A DNA stretch of 64,000 bases, from contig NZ_JYOV01000014.1 of the NCBI RefSeq assembly GCF_000963255.1, positions 62,001 to 126,000 of the forward strand, read 5' to 3'. This document shows positions 41,644 through 50,994 of this stretch, piece by piece (within the stretch, counting starts at the first letter, position 1; every line of letters begins with the position of its first letter). A program made the position numbers and the translations under genes. The DNA comes from Streptococcus infantis (lineage in GTDB: Bacteria; Bacillota; Bacilli; Lactobacillales; Streptococcaceae). The notes below the pieces were generated by a model. The model was not told the DNA's origin, searched no databases, and was given only the letters and a program-made list of their open reading frames with translations.

Positions 41644-42129
41644 CTAATTTGATTGGCTTTCTAGCATTTCCACATAGTCAATAGCGACACAGAGGGAAAT
41701 GACTAGGTCTGCATAAGATTCGTCATAGACGGTTACGGTATAGGTAGAGGTTAAATGGAAAAGTTCCTTGGTAATCTCAGCAATCACTTGGTCACGATCG
41801 TCCAGCAATTTAAAATTCAAATCCCAGACATTTCCTTCGATGCGAAGACCGAGATTATCAAACTCATACTTATCCTTCCAGAAAGTCAACTTCTTTCGGA
41901 TATAAAAATGATCTCCATTACTGAGTTGAATCTCAAAACGAGGTAGGAAAGTTAAGACTTCCTTACTAATCTCACTGACCTGTTCACCAGCAACATCATA
42001 GATGGTAAAGGTTTTAGGAATCTTAAAAAATGAACCTTCAACCTGATAGGCGACATTGCCCATTTCATCCTTGATATCAAAGCGTTCACCACCTAGGCGA
42101 AATTTTTGTTTGACAAGAAATGTTCTCAT
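41644..42129 (-). CDS. LURP-one-related (YxjI-like) protein
   Basis: A 161-residue protein of the LURP-one/scramblase-like fold: [32 protein letters not shown] at the start in family form, then repeated beta-hairpins ([24 protein letters not shown]). Function of the family is unclear; no membrane segment is seen. GGAGGTGTTT fixes ATG 42129, although the frame is open to 42165. It lies between the T-box and alaS (17-base gap), so it is expected to be induced when alanyl-tRNA is short. Confidence 0.75.
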   Translation of the reverse strand: MRTFLVKQKFRLGGERFDIKDEMGNVAYQVEGSFFKIPKTFTIYDVAGEQVSEISKEVLTFLPRFEIQLSNGDHFYIRKKLTFWKDKYEFDNLGLRIEGNVWDLNFKLLDDRDQVIAEITKELFHLTSTYTVTVYDESYADLVISLCVAIDYVEMLESQSN

Positions 42130-42139
42130 AAACACCTCC

Positions 42140-42325
42140 AAAAATAAAAGACAAATCCATATCACGAAGGGCGAAAAACCGCGGTACCACCTTCATTCAA
42201 TGAACTTGTCATTCTTTGATTCTTATGCAATTGTTGGATTGAGTAGCATGATTTTCTATCTTAGATGGCTCGCAGCACCGCCAATTCTCTGAACTAAGAT
42301 GGAGAGAAAATCAATTCTCAACTTT
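42140..42325 (-). promoter_or_regulatory. T-box leader of the LURP-one gene-alaS operon
   Basis: On the minus strand AAGGTGGTACCGCGG (42193-42179) is the conserved T-box sequence. A long upstream stem region holds GCGGTGCTGCGAGCC, where an alanine specifier (GCN) could lie. A competing terminator is not obvious; GACAAGTTCAT (42210-42200) can pair with ATGGATTTGTC (42160-42150), followed by TTTTATTTTT, which may be the terminator stem with two G-U pairs. Confidence 0.85.
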
Positions 42326-42328
42326 CTT

Positions 42329-42357
42329 ATTATATCGTTTTTTTAAGTCTGCGTCAA
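42329..42357 (-). promoter_or_regulatory. Promoter of T-box-alaS operon
   Basis: TTGACG (42357-42352), 17 bases, TATAAT (42334-42329) on the minus strand. Confidence 0.85.
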
Positions 42358-42402
42358 CTGGAAATAATCCTCATTTAAATAACCAACTCCCTAAATCTCT
42401 GG

Positions 42403-42654
42403 TTACTTTTTCAGAATATATTTTTTCTTACTGCCATTTTTCTTTTTATCCCAACTTTTATTCCAAGCTTTCGAATTGCTATACATAAATACAAAAATAT
42501 TTGCAAATATAAAGTAACCTATCACCAAATGTATGGAATCAGTTGTTAGGTATTGTCGATCCAAGCCATCCTTTAAATGGAATAGTATAATTGTTTCGTT
42601 AACAATCAAAAAGGTTGGCCAATAACTTTTTTTGAAAAAAGTAGACATTTTCAT
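42403..42654 (-). CDS. Small membrane protein, unknown
   Basis: Not recognised. An 83-residue product with two hydrophobic stretches (about 12-27 and 43-60) and a very basic C terminus (KKKNGSKKKYILKK), so the tail probably faces the cytoplasm. AAAGCGGTAAC is a weak ribosome site; a second ATG two codons later is also possible. It lies alone between the pot operon terminator and the alaS promoter, and is AT-rich. Confidence 0.5.
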   Translation of the reverse strand: MKMSTFFKKSYWPTFLIVNETIILFHLKDGLDRQYLTTDSIHLVIGYFIFANIFVFMYSNSKAWNKSWDKKKNGSKKKYILKK

Positions 42655-42751
42655 GATTTGTTACCGCTTTCTATTATTATAAACTTAGTATACTACTAGG
42701 CTATAAAATAAGCAAATAGGATAGTAAAAATATAAAGCTATACAACTATTC

Positions 42752-42782
42752 AAAAAACGAACCAGATTGACTGATTCGTTTC
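42752..42782 (-). terminator. Terminator of murB-potABCD
   Basis: On the minus strand AAACGAATCAG pairs with CTGGTTCGTTT and is followed by TTT, 14 bases after potD. Confidence 0.75.
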
Positions 42783-42796
42783 GTGACTGCTAACTT

Positions 42797-43867
42797 CTAC
42801 TTTCGATACATCTTAAATTGTAGGAAGAGGTCGCTGTAGATTCCTGTCCATTTATGGTCAAATTTCTCATAGACCTCTAGGTGTTTCATAGTGTCTGCAT
42901 CAGGATAGAAGGACTTGTCTTCTTTGGTCTCCTCAGGGAGCATTTCCTTAGCAGGATTGTTTGGTGTTGAATAGCCGACATACTCTGCATTTTTAAGAGC
43001 ATTTTCGGGTTTCAACATGAAGTTGATGAAGGCATAGGCTGCATCCTGGTTCTTGACTGTTTTGGGAATAACCATATTGTCAAACCAAAGGTTGCTGGCC
43101 TCTGTCGGAACGACATAGCGAAGATTTTCATTTTTCTCTAGCATCTGACTAGCTTCACCAGAGAAGGTCACACCGATGGCAGCATTATTCTGAATCATGT
43201 AACCCTTCATCTCATCGGCAACAATAGCCTTGATATTCGGTGTTAGCTTATAGAGCTTATCTACCGTTTCTTCCAACTGCTGTGGATCTTTAGAGTTGAG
43301 GCTATAGCCTAGTGAGTTAAGACCTAAACCAAGTACTTCACGCGCCCCATCAAAAAGCATAATGGAGTTCTTATACTCTGGCTTCCAAAGGTCGTCCCAA
43401 TGTTCAGGCGCTTCTTCCACCATAGTTTCATTGTAGACAATTCCCAAGGTCCCCCAGAAGTATGGGATAGAGTACTGGTTGTTGGGATCAAAGGACTGAT
43501 TGAGAAACTCTGGACCGATATTCTCAATGCCCTCAATCTTACTATAATCCAGTGGAACTAGAAGGTCTTCGTCCTTCATTTTGTTAATCATGTACTCACT
43601 TGGGATGGCAATATCATAAGTCGTTCCACCCTGCTTGATTTTCGTGTACATGGCTTCGTTGGAGTCAAAGGTCTCATACTGGACTTGGATTCCTGTTTCT
43701 TCTGTAAATTTTTCCAGAAGTTCAGGGGCGATATAGTCTCCCCAGTTGTAGATAACCAATTTTTGACTATCACGGCTATTGATTTTACTGTCAAGATGAT
43801 AAGAAATTCCCCATAAGACAAGGATAATCGCTAAAATTCCTGCTAAAAATGAATAGAGTCGTTTCAT
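42797..43867 (-). CDS. potD: Spermidine/putrescine-binding protein
   Basis: A 356-residue solute-binding component of the polyamine ABC transporter. An N-terminal membrane anchor (YSFLAGILAIILVLWGISY) has no lipobox cysteine, so the protein may remain anchored by an uncleaved signal. YNWGDYIAPELLEKFTEETG near residue 40 and DIAIPSEYMINKM are typical of PotD/PotF. Its start overlaps the potC stop by four bases. Polyamine uptake by PotABCD supports stress tolerance and virulence in pneumococcus. Confidence 0.94.
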   Translation of the reverse strand: MKRLYSFLAGILAIILVLWGISYHLDSKINSRDSQKLVIYNWGDYIAPELLEKFTEETGIQVQYETFDSNEAMYTKIKQGGTTYDIAIPSEYMINKMKDEDLLVPLDYSKIEGIENIGPEFLNQSFDPNNQYSIPYFWGTLGIVYNETMVEEAPEHWDDLWKPEYKNSIMLFDGAREVLGLGLNSLGYSLNSKDPQQLEETVDKLYKLTPNIKAIVADEMKGYMIQNNAAIGVTFSGEASQMLEKNENLRYVVPTEASNLWFDNMVIPKTVKNQDAAYAFINFMLKPENALKNAEYVGYSTPNNPAKEMLPEETKEDKSFYPDADTMKHLEVYEKFDHKWTGIYSDLFLQFKMYRK

Positions 43868-44637
43868 GCTTGCTCCTCCTTCTCACGTGAAATGAAGTAA
43901 TATCCGACAACCAGGATAATACTAAAGAGGAAGACCAAGGCTGAAAGAGCATTGATTTCCAGCGAAATTCCCTTACGAGCTCGAGAGTAGATCTCAACTG
44001 AGAGAGTTGAAAAACCATTCCCTGTTACAAAGAAGGTCACAGCAAAGTCATCTAATGAATAAGTGAATGCCATGAAGTATCCTGCAATGATAGACGGCGT
44101 TAGGTAAGGAAGCATAATTTCCTTGAACATCTGGAACTGACTAGCTCCAAGATCATAGGCTGCATGGATCATATCTCCATTCATCTCTTTTAATCGAGGC
44201 AAGACCATAAGAACTACGATTGGAATGGAAAAAGCCACATGACTAGACAGAACTGTCAAAAATCCAAGTGAAAACTTGAGTTGGGTAAAGAGAATCAAGA
44301 AGCTGGCACCAATCATAACGTCTGGGGCAACCATCAAAATGTTATTGAGTGATAGGAAGGCTTCTTGATATTTTTTGCGTGATTGGTAGATGTAAATGGC
44401 ACCGAAAGTCCCAATAACAGTCGCAATCAAGGCTGATAGGAAGGCTAGTAAAAAGGTCTGAACCAAGATTAGCATGAGTCTTCCATCGCCAAACATGGTT
44501 TCAAAGTGAGACAAACTAAAGCCTGTAAAACTATTCATATCATCCCCAGCATTGAAGGCATAACCAATCAAGTAAAAGATTGGCAGATAGAGGACGATAA
44601 AGACAAAGGCTAGGTAAAGATTCGATAATTTTTTCAT
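43864..44637 (-). CDS. potC: Spermidine/putrescine ABC transporter permease PotC
   Basis: A 257-residue permease with six membrane segments and the EAA loop YDLGASQFQMFKEIMLPYLTPSI (about 165-187). It pairs with PotB to form the channel. Its start overlaps the end of potB by four bases and its stop overlaps the start of potD. Confidence 0.94.
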   Translation of the reverse strand: MKKLSNLYLAFVFIVLYLPIFYLIGYAFNAGDDMNSFTGFSLSHFETMFGDGRLMLILVQTFLLAFLSALIATVIGTFGAIYIYQSRKKYQEAFLSLNNILMVAPDVMIGASFLILFTQLKFSLGFLTVLSSHVAFSIPIVVLMVLPRLKEMNGDMIHAAYDLGASQFQMFKEIMLPYLTPSIIAGYFMAFTYSLDDFAVTFFVTGNGFSTLSVEIYSRARKGISLEINALSALVFLFSIILVVGYYFISREKEEQA

Positions 44638-45440
44638 CGCTCTCTCCTTTCCTTAGTCACCCACATAGTGATGAACATGGTCAGGATAAGAACAACACCA
44701 ATAGTTGAACCCATACCGTAATTATCGTTTGTCAGGAAGTTCTGCTCGATGGCAGTCCCCAAGGTGATCACTCGGTTCCCTCCAATCAAACGGGTCAACA
44801 TAAAGAGACTTAAACTCGGGATAAAGACAGATTGGACACCACTTCGTACTCCATTCATAGAAAGAGGGAAGATGACATGGCGGAAAGTCTCCCATTTGGT
44901 CGCACCGAGGTCATAGCTGGCATTAATGAGATTATTATCCATATCATCTAAAACATTGAAGATAGGCAAAATCATAAATGGAAGCTCGATATAGCTTGCG
45001 ACAAAAATAAATGAGAAATCCGTAAAGAGCAACTGCTGAGAACCGATTCCGATAAATTCTAAGAATTGGTTGATAGAGCCATTTTGCCCAAAAATCCCGA
45101 TAAAGGCATAGGCCTTAAGCAATAGGTTGATCCAAGTTGGCAAAATGATCAGCATAAGCCATAGTTGACGGTGCTTGAGACGAGTCAAGAAGAGAGCTGT
45201 TGGATAGCTGATAAGTAGCGTCACTAGAGTTACAATCCCAGCATAGAGAACTGAGTTAAAGCTCATTTTGAGATAGGTCAAGTTTTGTGACGCAAAATAG
45301 GATTTATAGTTTTCTAAACTGAACTGGCCTTCGATGTTGAAAAAGGATTGTCCAAAAATCAAGACCAAGGGTGCCAATACAAAGAGTGCAATCCAAAGCA
45401 TGTAGGGCACTACAAAGAGTTTAGAGGTTGTTTTCTTCAT
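44634..45440 (-). CDS. potB: Spermidine/putrescine ABC transporter permease PotB
   Basis: A 268-residue permease with six membrane segments; EAA loop [23 protein letters not shown] (about 170-192). GAGGAGGAAAGAG before ATG 45440 lies inside the end of potA, overlapping it by 20 bases. Confidence 0.94.
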   Translation of the reverse strand: MKKTTSKLFVVPYMLWIALFVLAPLVLIFGQSFFNIEGQFSLENYKSYFASQNLTYLKMSFNSVLYAGIVTLVTLLISYPTALFLTRLKHRQLWLMLIILPTWINLLLKAYAFIGIFGQNGSINQFLEFIGIGSQQLLFTDFSFIFVASYIELPFMILPIFNVLDDMDNNLINASYDLGATKWETFRHVIFPLSMNGVRSGVQSVFIPSLSLFMLTRLIGGNRVITLGTAIEQNFLTNDNYGMGSTIGVVLILTMFITMWVTKERRER

Positions 45441-46578
45441 CTCTTTCCTCCTCGATAGCGTTGATCAAACCTGCTTCTTGCTCTTCGATTTCTACGTACT
45501 CTTCGATACGAGCATCGAACTCTTCTTCTGTTTCATTGAGACGCATGATGTGGATGTCTTCTGGTTCAAAGTCCAGACCGATTTCTTCACCAACAATGGC
45601 CTTACGAGTTGAGTGAATCATCCATTCATTGCCGAGTTCATCATAGGCGATAATCTCATAGTGAACCCCACGAAAGAGCTGAGTATCGACCTTCACTTGA
45701 AGTTTTCCTTCTTCTGGAAGGGTAATGCGCAAGTCTTCTGGACGAATCACGACTTCAACCGGTTCATTTGGCTTCATCCCACCATCGACCGCTTCAAAGC
45801 GTTTGCCGTTAAATTCGACCAAGTAATCCTCAATCATGGTTCCTGGCAAGATGTTTGATTCACCGATAAAGGTTGCAACAAAGTGGTTGATTGGCTCATC
45901 GTAGATGTCAACTGGTGTTCCTGACTGAACAATTTCACCGTCATTCATAACGAAAATCCAGTCACTCATAGCTAAGGCTTCTTCTTGATCATGGGTAACA
46001 AAAACAAAGGTAATGCCCAATCGCTGTTGCAATTCACGCAGTTCGTACTGCATATCTGTTCGCAATTTCAAGTCCAAGGCTGACAAAGGTTCATCCAAGA
46101 GGACCACTCGTGGTTGGTTGATAATCGCACGCGCAATTGCTACACGCTGGCGTTGTCCTCCAGAAAGTTTACGGATGGAACGTTTTTCGAAACCTTCCAA
46201 CTGTACCATCTTGAGAACTTCTAATACACGTTGTTCGATTTCTTTTTTATCGACCTTACGCAAACGCAATGGAAAGGCAACATTTTCGAAGACATTCATA
46301 TGCGGAAACAAGGCGTAAGATTGGAAGACTGTATGAACATCGCGCTTATTGGTCGGGATATCATTGATTCGCACGCCATCCAGTAAAATATCTCCAGTCG
46401 TTGCGTCTAGCAAACCGGCGATGATATTGAGAATGGTTGATTTACCTGAACCAGATGCACCTAGCAGTGTATAAAATTTCCCTTCTTCCAACTCAAAATT
46501 AATATCTTTGAGAACCTTTGTGTTGCTATCTTCAAAAACTTTAGAAACGTTTTTGAATTCGATAATTGGTTTTTTCAA
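45421..46578 (-). CDS. potA: Spermidine/putrescine ABC transporter ATP-binding protein
   Basis: A 385-residue ATPase: Walker [10 protein letters not shown] (near 38-46), signature LSGGQRQR, Walker [13 protein letters not shown], switch His in VTHDQEEA, and a C-terminal TOBE domain (about 270-350) followed by an acidic tail rich in Glu. The start is TTG at 46578. An out-of-frame ATG at 46585, better placed behind GAAGGA, opens a 14-codon ORF that overlaps the TTG, so initiation may be coupled or limited. First pot gene after murB. Confidence 0.93.
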   Translation of the reverse strand: MKKPIIEFKNVSKVFEDSNTKVLKDINFELEEGKFYTLLGASGSGKSTILNIIAGLLDATTGDILLDGVRINDIPTNKRDVHTVFQSYALFPHMNVFENVAFPLRLRKVDKKEIEQRVLEVLKMVQLEGFEKRSIRKLSGGQRQRVAIARAIINQPRVVLLDEPLSALDLKLRTDMQYELRELQQRLGITFVFVTHDQEEALAMSDWIFVMNDGEIVQSGTPVDIYDEPINHFVATFIGESNILPGTMIEDYLVEFNGKRFEAVDGGMKPNEPVEVVIRPEDLRITLPEEGKLQVKVDTQLFRGVHYEIIAYDELGNEWMIHSTRKAIVGEEIGLDFEPEDIHIMRLNETEEEFDARIEEYVEIEEQEAGLINAIEEERDEENNL

Positions 46579-46585
46579 TTGGCAT
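46541..46585 (-). CDS. Possible 14-codon upstream ORF overlapping the potA start
   Basis: ATG at 46585 follows GAAGGA by six bases and reads [14 protein letters not shown] to a stop at 46541. It is seven bases upstream and out of frame with the TTG start of potA. It may be translated in place of potA at low level; no similarity was recognised. Confidence 0.3.
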   Translation of the reverse strand: MPIEKTNYRIQKRF

Positions 46586-46587
46586 AA

Positions 46588-46735
46588 ATTCCTTCTTTTT
46601 CATAGATTAACAGATCAGGGCTCTGTCAGGCCACCACTACCTCTTGCAGGGAGTTAGGCCTCCTGCATGCATCTTCGCTACCGATAGGCTTTTACCCCCT
46701 CTACATTCTTGTTAGTAGCAGCAAAGCTATTTATA
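46588..46735 (-). other. Structured leader/intergenic region between murB and potA
   Basis: About 150 bases without a gene, richer in G and C than other gaps. GCAGGGAG (46646-46653) can pair with CTCCTGC (46660-46666); AGGCC (46628-46632) can instead pair with GGCCT (46657-46661), using some of the same bases; CTTCGCTAC (46673-46681) can pair with the GTAGC...AAG part of 46715-46726. It may be an RNA control element for potABCD. Confidence 0.35.
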
Positions 46736-46739
46736 GTAT

Positions 46740-47645
46740 TTACTCATGTTCACCCAAGATACGAACTTCTCGCTCGAGAGTAACACCTGAGTGTTCTTTA
46801 ACCTTTTCAATGACAGACTCAATCAAGTCTTCATAATCTCTGGCAGTTCCATCAGCTATGTTGACCATAAAGCCTGCATGCTTTTCTGAAACTTCGACGC
46901 CACCGATACGATAACCCTTCAAACCAGCTTCTGCAATCAATTGTCCAGCAAAATGACCCACTGGACGTTTAAAGACTGAACCACAAGAAGGATACTCTAA
47001 AGGTTGCTTGAGTTCACGAAGGTGGGTCAATCGATCCATTTCTTGTTTGATAACTTGGTGATTACCTGGAGCTAAGGCAAACTTAGCAGATAGGACAACT
47101 GCTCCTGATGCTTGAATGGCTGAATGACGATAACCAAAGGCCAAGTCTTTAGCAGACAAGGTTTCGATTTCACCTTCCTTAGTCAAGATTTGACAAGACT
47201 GGAGAACATGAGCAATCTCACCACCATAGGCGCCAGCATTCATAAAGACTGCACCACCGACGCTTCCTGGAATTCCACAAGCAAACTCAAAACCAGTCAA
47301 GCTATGACGGAGTGCAATACGAGTGGTTTCAATCAAGTTAGCTCCAGCTTCTGCCTCGATGGTATAGCCATCAACAGAAACGTTATTAAGCTTGTCACAC
47401 ATGATTACAAAACCACGTACTCCACCTTCACGGACGATAATGTTACTTGCATTTCCAAGAACCATCCAAGGAATGTTTTCCTGATTGGCAAATTTTACCA
47501 CACGAGCCATCTCGTAGCGATTACGAGGAAATACTAAATAATCTGCCTTCCCTCCAACTTTAGTATAGGTATAAGTTTTTAGCGGTTCATCGAATCGAAT
47601 ATCGATTCCTTCTAAGGTTTCTTTTAGTTTATCTAATACGGTCAT
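46740..47645 (-). CDS. murB: UDP-N-acetylenolpyruvoylglucosamine reductase
   Basis: A 301-residue FAD enzyme that reduces enolpyruvyl-UDP-GlcNAc to UDP-MurNAc with NADPH in peptidoglycan synthesis. FAD-binding [17 protein letters not shown] (near 61-77), [20 protein letters not shown], and the serine-bearing [12 protein letters not shown] (type IIb pattern) are present. In streptococci it commonly precedes potABCD. AAAAGGATTAGAAAA precedes ATG 47645. Confidence 0.96.
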   Translation of the reverse strand: MTVLDKLKETLEGIDIRFDEPLKTYTYTKVGGKADYLVFPRNRYEMARVVKFANQENIPWMVLGNASNIIVREGGVRGFVIMCDKLNNVSVDGYTIEAEAGANLIETTRIALRHSLTGFEFACGIPGSVGGAVFMNAGAYGGEIAHVLQSCQILTKEGEIETLSAKDLAFGYRHSAIQASGAVVLSAKFALAPGNHQVIKQEMDRLTHLRELKQPLEYPSCGSVFKRPVGHFAGQLIAEAGLKGYRIGGVEVSEKHAGFMVNIADGTARDYEDLIESVIEKVKEHSGVTLEREVRILGEHE

Positions 47646-47745
47646 TTTTCTAATCCTTTTATAAAATTCATTCCATTATACCATTTTTAGCTCTATTTTT
47701 CGATGATTTGGTTAGCTTTTTCAAATGATTGATGTGAATAAAAAC

Positions 47746-47784
47746 ACCCCAAGAATTAGATGTATACTGTCTAACTTTTGGGAT
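47746..47784 (-). terminator. Hairpin downstream of AraC gene
   Basis: CCCAAGAATTAGA (47748-47760) pairs with TCTAACTTTTGGG (47770-47782) with two imperfect positions; on the minus strand GGGGTGTTTTTATT follows. It can end the AraC transcript. The sequence resembles ends of IS3-family elements. Confidence 0.6.
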
Positions 47785-47864
47785 GCAGTTTAAAAAAAGA
47801 TTTTTTATATTGAATCTATCTGAATTTGAAGAAATCAATAAGACTATCCTAAATAGAATGTATT

Positions 47865-48686
47865 CTAATCAGTTGGATGATTTTCCCAGCCTTGACGATA
47901 AAATTTAGGACTTATAGAGAAAAAATTCTTAAAAGCCTTTGAAAAGACTAGCTGATCCTGATATCCAACTTCCATGGTAATTTCTTTTATAGACAAATCT
48001 GTATCAGTTAGGAGAGTTCTTGCCTTTAGCAGACGGGTTTCAAGGAGAAATTGCTGAGGAGATTTATGGTAATGTTTCTTAAATTGACGAAACAAGGTGC
48101 TACGACTGAGTCCGACTTGGGATGCCAAGTCCTGAATAGAGATATCTTGTGCATACTGCTGTAACAAAATTTGTGCAGCTTTCTCGACAGGGAGTTGAAT
48201 AATGCTCAGTGGCATTTCAGCTGGAAATTCTTCCTGCAGATAGTAGAGGAAGGTAAAAACTTGCATCCGGTACCAGCTTTCCTTTTGCTTATTTTCTGCC
48301 GTTTTGTGACAAATGTCTTCAATGATTCTCCTACTTTGAAAATGACTACAAAAATGACAAACAGGCTCAGAAAAGACTCGTGTGTTGTGGAGGTATTCGG
48401 TCAGTTTTTCACCAGAAAATCCCAACCAATAGGTTGTCCAAGGATCTTCTTGATTAGCCCAATAGCGCACTTTTTGTCCTTTTTTTAGGATAAAACCATC
48501 ATTTTTCTCCAAAGAATAGGTTTGACCATCAACTTCCAAGTAACCTTTCCCTTCGCAAATCCAGTGAATGACAAAATCCTGAAAAACAGTATAATCGTAA
48601 AACGGAAAGTTAGAATAATCATCAATTCCACATTCTTCTAAATAAAATTCCTTGGATGATTCTTTAAAATAGTTCCAAAGTTTCAT
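47865..48686 (-). CDS. AraC-family transcription regulator
   Basis: A 273-residue regulator with an N-terminal cupin-type sensing domain (HWICEGKGYLEVDGQTYSLEKNDGFIL in parts, about 45-75) and a C-terminal double HTH (IQDLASQVGLSRSTLFRQFKK and IKEITMEVGYQDQLVFSKAFK). ATG 48686 with AAGGAGAAAG upstream is preferred to an in-frame start at 48716. It is divergent from the MFS transporter and may control it; sugar-responsive MsmR/RafR relatives are the closest type I can suggest. Confidence 0.85.
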   Translation of the reverse strand: MKLWNYFKESSKEFYLEECGIDDYSNFPFYDYTVFQDFVIHWICEGKGYLEVDGQTYSLEKNDGFILKKGQKVRYWANQEDPWTTYWLGFSGEKLTEYLHNTRVFSEPVCHFCSHFQSRRIIEDICHKTAENKQKESWYRMQVFTFLYYLQEEFPAEMPLSIIQLPVEKAAQILLQQYAQDISIQDLASQVGLSRSTLFRQFKKHYHKSPQQFLLETRLLKARTLLTDTDLSIKEITMEVGYQDQLVFSKAFKNFFSISPKFYRQGWENHPTD

Positions 48687-48746
48687 AAATACTTTCTCCT
48701 TGCAACATAAGTGCATATTTCTTCATCATTAACTTCTAGAAAAGCG

Positions 48747-48765
48747 ATAAACGTTGGTTTATAAT
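48747..48765 (+). promoter_or_regulatory. MFS promoter -10 with overlapping inverted repeat
   Basis: TATAAT at 48760-48765 overlaps ATAAAC-GTTG-GTTTAT (48747-48762), a six-base inverted repeat suited to regulator binding. No strong -35 is seen. Confidence 0.45.
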
Positions 48766-48785
48766 GGGCCAAGAAAGGAGAACGT

Positions 48786-49994
48786 ATGAAAAAATCGTAT
48801 AAATCTAGTATAGTAGGGCTCAGCCTCAGTAATCAAATTATCTCTATCACCATCACAGGTGACTTCATGATTCTTTTTATGAGTCAGATTTTAGGGTTTA
48901 GTGATTTGCAAAATAGCTGGCTGATTACCATGCTGCCCATTATTGCCCTTGTCCGCATTCCCTTGTCTTATCTGATGCGAAGGAAAAATCTCCTTGACTT
49001 AATGCGGTGGAGTGTACTGTCTAAGCTGTGTTTGATAGCAATATTAGTGGTAATTCCCTATGAAAGAGTGACTTTTTCTATCTACACTGTTTTTCTAGTT
49101 CTGTATCAGATAACCGTGGAGCTAGGCTTTGGACTGGCTTGGAATCCTTTGATACTATTGGTAACAGAAGAAAAATCCCGTGCAAAATTTCTCAGTCACT
49201 TAGGTTTATTTCAGCTGGTAACTAGCTTTTATACTCTCCTTATTTCCTTTTGTATCGGAAAGGAGCTGACTTCATTCCATTATCGTTGCCTACTGGGAAT
49301 TGCACTTGTTAGTCTAATCTTGCAGTTTATCCTTTTGAAACAGTTACAGACTGACTATCATTTGTTTCAAAATCACCAAGAAACAGGGCGGATGGATTGG
49401 CAAGTTTTGAAAAAACAAATCTGGTACCATCTACGTATCCTACTTTTGGATAGCTTGATTTTATATATAACCTTAACCATGAATGTCCTCTATATGGTAC
49501 AAGTATTGCACCTATCCGCAAACCTTGTATCTTTGTATTCAAGTATGAGCCTGTTGGGAAATGTACTGGCCCTTGCTCTTGCAGGTCCTTGTTTTGAGAA
49601 AAGACGTTCTTTGTTTTTCACAATCTTGTTAGTGATGACGGGATGCGAGATTCTTTTGATATTCTTTCTTCCCCATGATGCTGCATCCTATACAGTTTTT
49701 TGGAGCATCGGTTGGGGCGTGTTAAATGGAGCTGTCGGAGCTCTATGGGGACTCTACATTTCCCTAGTCAAACACCAGGCAGCTAGCCCCAGTCCCTTTA
49801 CTATTTGGAATATTTATCAGGGAATTGCCTATCTTGTTAGTGTACTAGTCTTTTATCTCTCTGGCAACTTGGTACACCTATCTAGTTCTAGCTCAGAGTT
49901 TGATCCTTATCGTCTGGTTTTAATTGCCTGCCTAAGCATCTGCATCCTAGTTTGTTTACGGATGCTGTATAAAAGAAAAATAGGTCTCAAGTGA
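48786..49994 (+). CDS. MFS transporter, unknown substrate
   Basis: A 402-residue protein with about 12 hydrophobic segments in two halves and a basic central loop (residues about 195-215). The loop between segments 2 and 3 is basic (YLMRRKNLLDLMRWS), as in major facilitator proteins. AAGAAAGGAGAACGT precedes ATG 48786. It lies between divergent araC-type and convergent lacI-type regulators, suggesting a sugar or related compound, but the substrate is not known. Confidence 0.78.
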   Translation: MKKSYKSSIVGLSLSNQIISITITGDFMILFMSQILGFSDLQNSWLITMLPIIALVRIPLSYLMRRKNLLDLMRWSVLSKLCLIAILVVIPYERVTFSIYTVFLVLYQITVELGFGLAWNPLILLVTEEKSRAKFLSHLGLFQLVTSFYTLLISFCIGKELTSFHYRCLLGIALVSLILQFILLKQLQTDYHLFQNHQETGRMDWQVLKKQIWYHLRILLLDSLILYITLTMNVLYMVQVLHLSANLVSLYSSMSLLGNVLALALAGPCFEKRRSLFFTILLVMTGCEILLIFFLPHDAASYTVFWSIGWGVLNGAVGALWGLYISLVKHQAASPSPFTIWNIYQGIAYLVSVLVFYLSGNLVHLSSSSSEFDPYRLVLIACLSICILVCLRMLYKRKIGLK

Positions 49995-50018
49995 CGGTTG
50001 TCGCTTTAGCCTATTTTA

Positions 50019-50951
50019 TCATCGTATGATAAACTCCGATTGTAGGATAATGGTCCGTTTTTCGTCCGAGAGTGCTTGTTTGAAACTTTCCTGACCGAGT
50101 TGGTAGGATTTGTTATCAATGGTAGGAATGCCAAGCACTTCTCCTGTTAATTGCTTCTCTTGGCCAATCAACAAGGGTAATTCAAGATTTTTCTCCTGAT
50201 AGTAACGAACTACACCAGTTGCTACATCATCTCCATTGCTAAAAATACAGTCTAAATCATGCTTAATCAAGCTGTCTCCTTGTTCATAAGCATCCTCTCC
50301 TGTGGAAATTCCGTCCAAAATCAGAGGTTCCTCTTTCTCACCAAAGACTTCCTTATAAGCTTCCATGGTTAGACGATAAGTAGAACTTTTTAAGTCTTTT
50401 CGGGTAAATAGCAAAGCAATCTTGCTTTTCCCCTGGTCTTTAATCCAGTTGAAGGCTGTCTTGCAGGCATGGGTCCTGTTCACATAGACGCTGCTCAGAT
50501 TGGGTTCCTGCACTTCTTCACAGCAGACAATGTTGCCATACTTAGCGTAAGAAGCAATGGTTTCTATGTCAACACTGCGAGAGGTGAAAATCAGACTGTC
50601 GAAGGCCCGTCCTCGAAGTTGCTCCAGGTAATTTTTTTCCAAATCTATATCATATCGCGAAGGTAGGATGAGCAGGGTGTGGTTATGAGCCAAGGCTGCA
50701 TCCAAAAGCCCATTCAGTAACTGACTGAAATATGGATGGAGTGTCGTGTAGGGAATAACCACACCAACCCTACGAGTCGAACCCGAACTTAATTCCTGAG
50801 CTAGGATGTTGGGACGATAGTCCAATTCCTCCATAATTTGCAAAATTTTCTGGCGAGCTTCCTCTGAAACATGAGGATGGTTATTAATAACCCGTGATAC
50901 GCTAGAAACAGAATAGCCACTCAGTTTGGCAATTTTTCGAATATTTGTCAT
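50019..50951 (-). CDS. LacI-family transcription repressor
   Basis: A 310-residue repressor: HTH TNIRKIAKLSGYSVSSVSRVINNHPHVSEEA in family form (2-32), then a periplasmic-binding-like sensor domain (about 60-310). ATG 50951 with GAAAGAAAACA is chosen; the frame opens at 50990. It follows the HAD phosphatase gene by 43 bases and both are read from a promoter holding a LacI-type palindrome, so self-control is likely. The effector is unknown. Confidence 0.87.
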   Translation of the reverse strand: MTNIRKIAKLSGYSVSSVSRVINNHPHVSEEARQKILQIMEELDYRPNILAQELSSGSTRRVGVVIPYTTLHPYFSQLLNGLLDAALAHNHTLLILPSRYDIDLEKNYLEQLRGRAFDSLIFTSRSVDIETIASYAKYGNIVCCEEVQEPNLSSVYVNRTHACKTAFNWIKDQGKSKIALLFTRKDLKSSTYRLTMEAYKEVFGEKEEPLILDGISTGEDAYEQGDSLIKHDLDCIFSNGDDVATGVVRYYQEKNLELPLLIGQEKQLTGEVLGIPTIDNKSYQLGQESFKQALSDEKRTIILQSEFIIR

Positions 50952-50994
50952 TGTTTTCTTTCTATGGGAGGATTGAAGCCCTCCAAACACGTGA

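Noticed and set aside
47124..47537. 137-codon open frame opposite murB
   Set aside because: Antisense shadow with no ribosome site or family motif.
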